Shown here: positions 57,928 to 64,000 of the stretch, in pieces
How positions within the stretch are numbered: position 1 is the stretch's first letter
How the letters are laid out: every line of letters starts with the position of its first letter
NCBI GenBank assembly: GCA_036172665.1
Contig: CM069871.1
Span: 56,666,713-56,730,712 of the forward strand
Reading direction: 5' to 3'
DNA from: Prosopocoilus inquinatus
Taxonomy: Eukaryota; Arthropoda; Insecta; Coleoptera; Lucanidae
DNA length: 64,000 nt
The notes under the pieces: model-generated
Seen by the model: the letters and a program-made list of their open reading frames with translations, nothing else
Told to the model about the DNA's origin: nothing
Databases searched by the model: none
Position numbers and translations under genes: made by a program

Positions 57928-60110
57928 TAGAGACCGGATTTATAAGTTTTTACAAGTTTTTTACGCTAACATACCTAAACTTGGCGTTTTGTATTTATAT
58001 GTTTGTCGATTAGAGAAGCCCAAAAATGGTAGTTTTATTTCGCATATAACTTAATATTTTAGACTTTTAGCGCATATTTATTTATTTCTCCATATATTGA
58101 TATAAATAACATTATAATTCCATATACGGTCAATATTCAAGTCTGCAGCTTTTCCAAGAAGTAATTTATTCTTCTCAACGTCTGGCCACTTTATTTTACG
58201 ATTTCCCGGAATGTGATTTTCTGGGAATCTGTAGCGACTTGCACTTGCATTTTGCACTTATGTTTTGCATTTCAGTTTGAGATAAGAACTTCGTGAATGT
58301 GTGTGACTAGTGACTAGTGTATTTATCAACGCGAATTAGTTGTTATTTTCTTATTTAATTTAAAGACAAAATAAATTCAGTGCTTATCTTTTCAAAATGC
58401 CGAAAGTAGCATCCTCTCGATCCGAGCTATTGAAAAAATGGATTAAAGCATCTAAACATCTAACTACAGATGGAAAAGTTATTTTTTGCAACGCATGCTC
58501 AAAACAGGTAGATACCTTACAAATTCTCTTAAAAATCACATTTTCATTTTGACAATATTTTAAGGTGTCGTCAGACCAAAAGTACCAGATTGATCAACAT
58601 TTGGCTACAAACCTCCATAAGGAGTCGGAGAAAAGATGTGTGTCTAACTTTAAGCAGTCTTTTATTTCTTCAACAGCCAGTAACTCACAGGGCAGTGACA
58701 CAGGAAATGAATTCTTTTTAGACTTGTGCAGTGCTATGGCAGAGTCAAACATTCCTTGGCATAAACTTGAACAAGCAAGTTTTCGAACTTTTTTGGAAAA
58801 ATATTGCAATCGTCATATTCCAAATGAATCGACTTTGCGGAAAAACTATCTAAGTATATGCTACCAGCAACGGATGAAGAAAATAAGAGAGAAGCTTAGC
58901 GACAACAATATTTATATAGTAGTTGATGAAACGACAGATGCCTGCGGTCGTTATGTAGCAAATATGTTAGCAGGAGTATTAAGCAACACAGTTGCACCAA
59001 TATCTTATTTGGTAAATAGTGCAGTTTTGGAAAAAACAAATCATTCAACGATCGCACGTTTTATTAACGACAGCTTGACACTTTTATATGCACCTAATCA
59101 AGTTAAATCGGAAAATATATTACTAATGGTGTCTGATGCAGCAGCCTACATGATAAAAGCAGGACAGGCTTTACAGGTGTTTTACCCAAATCTGATGCAC
59201 TTCACTTGTATGGCTCACGCAATGAATAGGCTCGCTGAATTGGTGCGACTAGAATACCCAACAGTAAATAAGTTGATCAATAACGGAAAAAAAGGCGTTT
59301 CTTAAAGCCCCACTGCGTATACAACACTATAAAGAATTAGCTGCTGACCTGCCATTACCACCAGAACCAATAATTACGAGATGGGGTACGTGGCTTGAAG
59401 CAGCAAATTTTTACGCAGATAACTTTAAACAATTAAAGGAAATTTTCTTAGAATTGGATGATTCCAATTCAGCGGCTTTAAGAATTTGTAAGGAATGCAT
59501 GTCGAACACAAACATCGGGAATCAATTAGCATTCATTAAAACTCATTTTTCGGTTTTAATATCCACCATTAAAAAGTTGGAATCATCCCAGACGGCTCTA
59601 TTAGATTCTTTTGAAGTGGTCGATGATGCAATTGAAAGTGTAAAATCAATTCCAGGGGAGATAGGAGAGAAGTTAATGGCAAAATTAGACAAGGTTCTAT
59701 TACGTAATCCCGACTACAATAAAATGAGGAAAATCTGTTTAGTTTTAAAAGGTCAAAGTGAAGAGGATTTGGACATGGACCCCAAAGATGTAGCATCCAT
59801 GAAATTTGCGCCCATTACTTCATGCGATGTCGAGCGTTCGTTTTCCTCTTATAAAAATATTTTGACAGACAGACGACAAAATTTTACCCCAAATAATTTA
59901 AATCAACTGTTGATTATATTTTGTAATCCTACTACTTAAGTGTTAAGTGTTAAAATTACTTATATGAAACAATTTATGTTTTTATTATTCTAAAGTATGT
60001 ATAAGTAAAATAAAATTTTTATCGCATATAATATCCATATTTTGATCCATTTTAATCGCATAAAAAAAACTTATTTTTCACTTTTTTAGCACATATAAAT
60101 CCGGACTTTA
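57928..60110 (+). mobile_element. hAT element (2183 bp) inserted in the R2-like LINE
   Basis: An exact 8-bp duplication GTTATGAT flanks it (57920-57927 and 60111-60118). The terminal repeats are TAGAGACCGGATTTATAAG on the left and, inverted, TAAAGTCCGGATTTATATG on the right. The 8-bp duplication, TA(G/A)AG end and encoded transposase are all hAT hallmarks. The exact duplication and single coding lesion suggest that this is the youngest large insertion in the window. Confidence 0.95.
58397..59939 (+). pseudogene. hAT transposase with BED/CGGBP1-type finger; one frameshift
   Basis: Exon 1 (58397-58507, 37 codons from ATG) encodes MPKVASSRSELLKKWIK and a finger start IFCNACSKQ. A 57-bp phase-0 intron (58508-58564, GTAGAT...TTTTAAG) leads to exon 2, VSSDQKYQIDQHLATNLHKE, completing a C2H2 BED-like finger. 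The RNase-H-like core follows: IVVDETTDACGRY, then CMAHAMNRLAE (C..H motif), then ITRWGTW, and the C-terminal dimerisation block SCDVERSFSSYKNILTDRR. One lesion is seen: a run of seven A at about 59286-59292 shifts the frame, giving a stop at 59305. A run of six would keep one frame to the stop at 59939, for about 495 residues, a normal size for this group. Whether the extra A is real or a sequencing error cannot be decided here. The function (cut-and-paste transposition) is family knowledge. Confidence 0.9.
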
Positions 60111-60118
60111 GTTATGAT

Positions 60119-60567
60119 CAGCCGCATTAATAAAATAGCCGCTTCTGCAGACAGAATAACCGCTGCAGTGTTAGTACTCCCCTCCGCAGCCCATCTATAC
60201 GAGCGACTAGGCAAAATCGCAGGAGAAATAGGAGCCAAAAAAGAACGCATTAAGAGATTGTGGACGGAAAAGCTGGAAAGCTCCTATTCAGGAATCGGAC
60301 TAAGACATGGCGTCTGGTCACGACATAGTGGACATTGGGTAGACAATCCACCCATGCTCTGGTCGGGCCGAGACTTTGTGGACGCGATACGGCTAAAAGG
60401 CAACCTACTTGCAACCAAAGATATGCCATCAAACCCACACCAAGAAAGAAAGTGGAGGGCGGGATGCGAAAGAGTCGAGTCGAGTTTGAACGACGACACG
60501 AAAATGGGTCAGTCGGTCAGTGTTTAACGTGGTTTAAACTTGTGCATGAACCCTGTCGTGAATAAAC
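60119..60567 (+). pseudogene. R2-like LINE, 3' part
   Basis: It continues the LINE beyond the hAT insertion: ISRINKIAASADRITAAVLV, LYERLGKIAGEIGAKKERIK, LESSYSGIGLRHGVWS, FVDAIRLKGNLLATKDMPSN, then KWRAGCERVES, which matches the start of the CCHC region of R2-type LINEs with its first Cys replaced by Trp (C-RAGC expected). After this the expected 'L.H.LQ.CP' and endonuclease residues are missing, so the C-terminal endonuclease appears deleted. A polyadenylation-like AATAAA lies at 60561-60566, just before an LTR insertion. Confidence 0.8.
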
Positions 60568-60571
60568 ATAT

Positions 60572-60905
60572 TATGGCGAGCCAGTCAGCACTACGTCACA
60601 CTGACGGCGTCAAGAAGTCGGTTCGCTATTATGCGTCATCGGCCATCACGCCACCGGGGCCTACATCGAACAGACTAGACTTTTCCAGCGTTAGAAAATT
60701 CGAGAGGGCAGCAAAGGATATAAAATCGCCCGGGGTTTACTCAGGAGTCAGTCGAATTCTAACAGCGATCGTCGAAGTTAGATTTTAGTGTGAAAATAAA
60801 TTGTTACAAATAAATTAGTTCGTAAGCAGTATTAAATTACGGTTAAGTTTCTACCGAGTGTTTTATTCGTTTAAATAAATAAATTTAAACCCTAGAAACG
60901 TAACA
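60572..60905 (+). repeat. Solo LTR (Ty3/gypsy-like), 334 bp
   Basis: ATAT flanks both sides (60568-60571, 60906-60909). The segment ends AAACCCTAGAAACGTAACA. Inside, TATAAAATCGCC (60719) is followed about 28 bp later by TCAGTCG, a TATA plus initiator spacing typical of LTR promoters, and AAATAAA signals follow (about 60795-60815). The first bases (TATGGCGAGCC) are not the canonical TG, so the left end may be mutated or misplaced by a few bases. A related LTR-like segment lies in the opposite orientation at 49685-49986. Confidence 0.6.
60719..60754 (+). promoter_or_regulatory. TATA box and initiator of the LTR
   Basis: TATAAAA is followed after about 22 bp by GAGTCAGTCG, which contains the arthropod initiator TCAGT. 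It lies inside the solo LTR, so it would drive outward transcription toward 60.9 kb if active. Confidence 0.5.
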
Positions 60906-60909
60906 ATAT

Positions 60910-61899
60910 GTTTGATTCGTATGATGCGTATTAACAAATCGTAATGGCTTTTGCAAACAGGTAAAAAACCTGCCGGAAGTCTCACAGTAATTTAGCAAGT
61001 TTCTGCATGCGGAAGAAAACGAATTTTGAAAAGTTTCGGTTTACGTGAGTTCGTATTCATCTTCACGAAGTATTTAAAAAAGAATCAATCTTACAAATTA
61101 CAGATTCAATTAATTCGATTATCTTTCGGTCAATCAACATTTTAAACCGGCCAGGATATATGAAAACAAATGTAACCTCACTCTAAGTAAGTAATTACAT
61201 TTTTAAGTATTTTCAGATTATAAGCCGACGATTATAATTACTGGACCAAAATGCGCCTAAAAATTGTGTGTGAGTTAAATTATCACATCATCGTCATCCA
61301 TCGTTTTATTTTTCACAAGTAATAAATAAATTGCGTTTCCATTTCTTAAGTGTGTTTTTACAACGCGGGCCGCTTCTTCGATTAAGGCGTTTAAGGTAGG
61401 GCATTATTTAAATACAAGTAACATTAATTCCCTCAGAATTAAAATTTTAAATAAAATAATTACTAAGTGATATCAGTGATTATTGATTATTACTACGAAA
61501 CGCTATGAAATGGGTTTAAATGTGGAACTCAGCGCGGTGTCGGTGTCGACTATAGGAAGGCATTGCGACCCTGCTTGTATTTCTTTCTCACACATTTCAA
61601 CAGTTCCAAACAAGTGGTCCCTCCGAATTTTTTTTGCTATAGTGCGGTAACCACCGGAAAATACGCACAGAAGGTAGCATTTCATGTACTTATACTAAGG
61701 GTTTTTTTTTATTTGCACAGAGTAAAAGAACACCCTGCATACTTAGGAAGATCTTTTGTTACCTTAATAAAAGAAGAGTTGTATAAGAGCAACATAACTA
61801 CTACCCATTCCTTTACAACGTATTTATTAAATTGAATTGTAATATTTCCAGAAACGTTTATACAGCATAAAAGTAGCCTTGACATTACCTTCATAAGCG
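60910..61899. other. No recognised gene
   Basis: AT-rich with short frames on both strands around 61500-61900. One phrase 'aagaacaccctgcatac' at about 61728 may be the end of a foldback-type repeat. Confidence 0.4.
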
Positions 61900-63564
61900 A
61901 CTTTTTAGACACTTCGTGTCATTACTAAGACGCCTGCTCCTTGGCTCACGGATGTTGTTCGTAACATGATAAAACTTCGTAATAGTACACTTAGCAGATT
62001 CCGACATTCTAAAAGTAATGCAGATTGGAAATATTATAAGTTGTTACGAAATACTGTTACTATTGCTATCCGGGAAGAAAAAAAGCATATTTACAGTATA
62101 TTTGTAGACAAAAGAATCAAAAATTAACCTGGCAAGTGTTGAAAACATTAAATATCACTCATAGTCAATCCCACGAACCTTTGCCAGAACTTTTAATAAT
62201 CCAGAGCTTATTAATAATTTTTTTCTGGATACAGTAAACCAGATGGCTGGCAGCGCTGATGTCAATACGTTATCATATTACTTAAATAATCGTCTAAATG
62301 ACAATCAGCGGTGGTTTGCGTTTGGTGCTGTGTCTGAAAGCGATGTTGAAAAGGCTATTAGATCTATTAAATCGAATGCCTGTGGATACGATGGTATTTC
62401 CATGCATATGATAAAATTATGTTTACCTCTGTTAAGTAAATACATTACACATGTTATAAACCATTCTTTCTCAAAAGGCGAATTTCCAAATAGCTGGAAA
62501 CGCGCCCTGGTTGTACCAGTTGCTAAAGTAAAACACGTGAATACATTTAATGCCGTTGACCAATTCAAAATATATATACAAGCAAATGAGTTGTTACCTC
62601 CTTCGCAATCGGGATTTAGATTTAGCCGACTTATCTGCAGCTTCTATTTTAATAAATGAGGAAATTCAACATTTAGTCACTATATCAAATAACCATTCTT
62701 TACATATCAATCCACACAAATCATCTGCAATAATATTCGGCAGTTCCAAAGACCGGCAGCGGGCCGTAGACAGTATAAATATAAGTATTGATAATACCAA
62801 TATTTCAGTTACCAAAACAGTTAAAAGTTTAGGTGTAATTATTGATAATAACTTAACATTTACATCACATATTAATAAGTTAATATAAAAATTGTATTCG
62901 GTGTTAAGACGTTTATACATGAATCAACAATCTCTTCCTTTAGGATTAAGAATCCAGTTATGCGATTTATTGGTGTTATCTTTCTTCAATTATTGTGATG
63001 CTGTCTACGGCCCATGTTTGGATGTTTTAAACTGCCAAAGAATACAAAAAGTACAGAATTCTTGTCTTCGTTTTATCTATGGACTCAGGAGAAGAGACCA
63101 TGTGTCAATGAAACTGCAACAAGCAGGTTGGCTTAACATAGCTAACAGAAGGTTACTCCACACGGCTTGTTTGATACATAAAGTGTTTACTACTTCATCT
63201 CCTTCGTATCTTAGCGTATTATTAAATCCGAGGTACTTATATCATGACAAAAATTTGCGACGTATTAGTACATTGCACATAACTCCCCACACCACTTCGC
63301 TTTTCGAAAGATCATTTTCATATAATGCTGTAAAAATCTACAATTCTATATCACATGAGATAAGGTCTCTGCCGGTTACTAGTTTTAAGAAAAGATATCG
63401 TGATTATCTTCTGTCCATGCAAAACTGACTGTGTGTTCCATGGCGTGCGTATGTGTATAAATTTTATATATAATATGTAAGTTAGATGCTGGACTTGGTT
63501 GAGTGGTAGAGCAGCATTGCTGAACTCCGCCAAGTAAAATAAAAGTTATTATATTATTATTATT
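61900..63564 (+). pseudogene. CR1/jockey-group LINE, copy D (RT core deleted)
   Basis: Plus strand. APWLTDVVRNMIKLRNSTLS (about 61945) and DWKYYKLLRNTVTIAIREEK are the linker after the endonuclease. The frame 62243-62659 gives AFGAVSESDVEKAIRSIKSN, CGYDGISMHMIKLCLPLL, NSWKRALVVPVAKVKHV and ends in LLPPSQSGF. Here an internal deletion of perhaps 350 bp removes the region up to and including the YADD box. The second frame (about 62620-62888) starts at DLADLSAASILINEEIQHL and HSLHINPHKSSAIIFG, VKSLGVIIDNN. The third (62892-63428) carries LLVLSFFNYCDAVYGPCLD, RIQKVQNSCLRFIYGLRRRD and the C-terminus. The 3' UTR ends AATAAAAG(TTA)n at 63536-63564. Inactive. Confidence 0.92.
63493..63535 (+). other. 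Stem-loop in the LINE 3' UTR
   Basis: ACTTGG (63493-63498) pairs with CCAAGT (63530-63535), and CAGCA can pair with TGCTG inside (63512-63522). The 5' half, TGGTTGAGTGGTAGAGCAGC, looks like a tRNA D-arm/A-box. It lies immediately before the AATAAA and microsatellite tail, where LINE RTs recognise their RNA. Confidence 0.6.
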
Positions 63565-63712
63565 TTGCTTTGCTACTTGTGCCCAATTTGGACATTTAAT
63601 TGCTTTATTAATGTCGAGAAAATGTATATAAGACCATATAATAAAGCTTTCAGTTTTAAAGACTTGCTATATAAACATTTATAAGAATTTAATAAATTAT
63701 TTTCGGTTACTT

Positions 63713-64000
63713 GTAATAATAATAATAATATTTATTGTCAACTGGTCTTTCAGACATGGACATTGTCAATTCATAATTAATACATAAAATAGTTTAGCAG
63801 TAAAACAGATGACGCGCTAAAAACAGTATAACAGTATAATGACAACATATAAAATAGAAAAGACTAGAGATAGCTATGAACTATTTCAATGCGTCGCAGT
63901 ATATTCTTGAAAACTGTAAAAACAGTCCCGCAGTAGGTACAATTTTACTTCTTTAGCGAATTGCTTAAAATGTTTAATGTGTTTCAGTTCAGTGGGTAGC
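63713..64000 (-). mobile_element. 3' end of another minus-strand LINE, leaving the window
   Basis: (TAA)n at 63713-63730 is followed by TATTTATTGTCAACTGGTC, the same arrangement (tail, then complement of a polyadenylation-like region) as LINE copies A and B on the minus strand. The remaining 270 bp would be 3' UTR; no coding similarity is visible before the window ends. Confidence 0.6.

Overview
The window reads as AT-rich intergenic DNA of an arthropod, most likely an insect. The evidence is indirect: mellifera-type mariner transposases, CR1/jockey-group LINEs ending in (TAA)n tails, an R2-like LINE, a pogo-like transposase, many MITEs and foldback elements, short-intron gene structure in the one intron-bearing transposase, and no bacterial gene organisation. 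I recognise no host protein gene, rRNA, tRNA or CRISPR array. Nearly everything that can be identified is a transposable element or its remains. I cannot name the species.

Layout. 1-12.9 kb: mostly unrecognised DNA with a hAT terminus (1.3 kb), a decayed RTE-like LINE (3.6-4.6 kb), a G17 tract (7.7 kb) and three short inverted-repeat MITEs. 12.9-15.8 kb: a 2.9 kb element with about 70-bp terminal inverted repeats and TTAA flanks but no transposase. 17.0-20.0 kb: a long, broken CR1/jockey-group LINE on the minus strand. 20.2-22.7 kb: a broken pogo-like transposase gene split by a 760-bp hAT-type MITE. 22.7-26.9 kb: nothing recognised. 27.3-31.7 kb: a 5'-truncated LINE, an RTE-like tail, a TA-flanked MITE, a second LINE lineage and a TTAA-flanked MITE. 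33.6-36.8 kb: a decayed Tc1/mariner-like transposase, an RT fragment and a complete mariner with TA target duplications. 38.5-40.4 kb: 230-bp LTR-like direct repeats around a small orphan ORF. 42.7-47.0 kb: a LINE split by a 1.7 kb foldback element and bordered by another that contains a MITE. 48.1-53.8 kb: another foldback, a candidate solo LTR, a second mariner copy and a 2.06 kb foldback with three nested pairs of termini. 54-57.9 kb: a mariner N-terminal fragment, then an R2-like LINE. 57.9-60.1 kb: a nearly intact hAT element (8-bp target duplication GTTATGAT) inside that LINE. 60.6-60.9 kb: a solo LTR. 61.9-63.6 kb: a plus-strand LINE with its RT core deleted. 63.7-64.0 kb: the 3' end of another minus-strand LINE that leaves the window.

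The interest lies in the nesting and in how exactly insertions can be placed: hAT in R2-like LINE, hAT MITE in pogo, foldback in LINE, and foldback-in-foldback. Autonomous elements (two mariners, hAT, pogo, several LINEs) all carry disabling lesions; the hAT has the fewest, a single homopolymer frameshift. I found no evidence of a novel host-encoded system.
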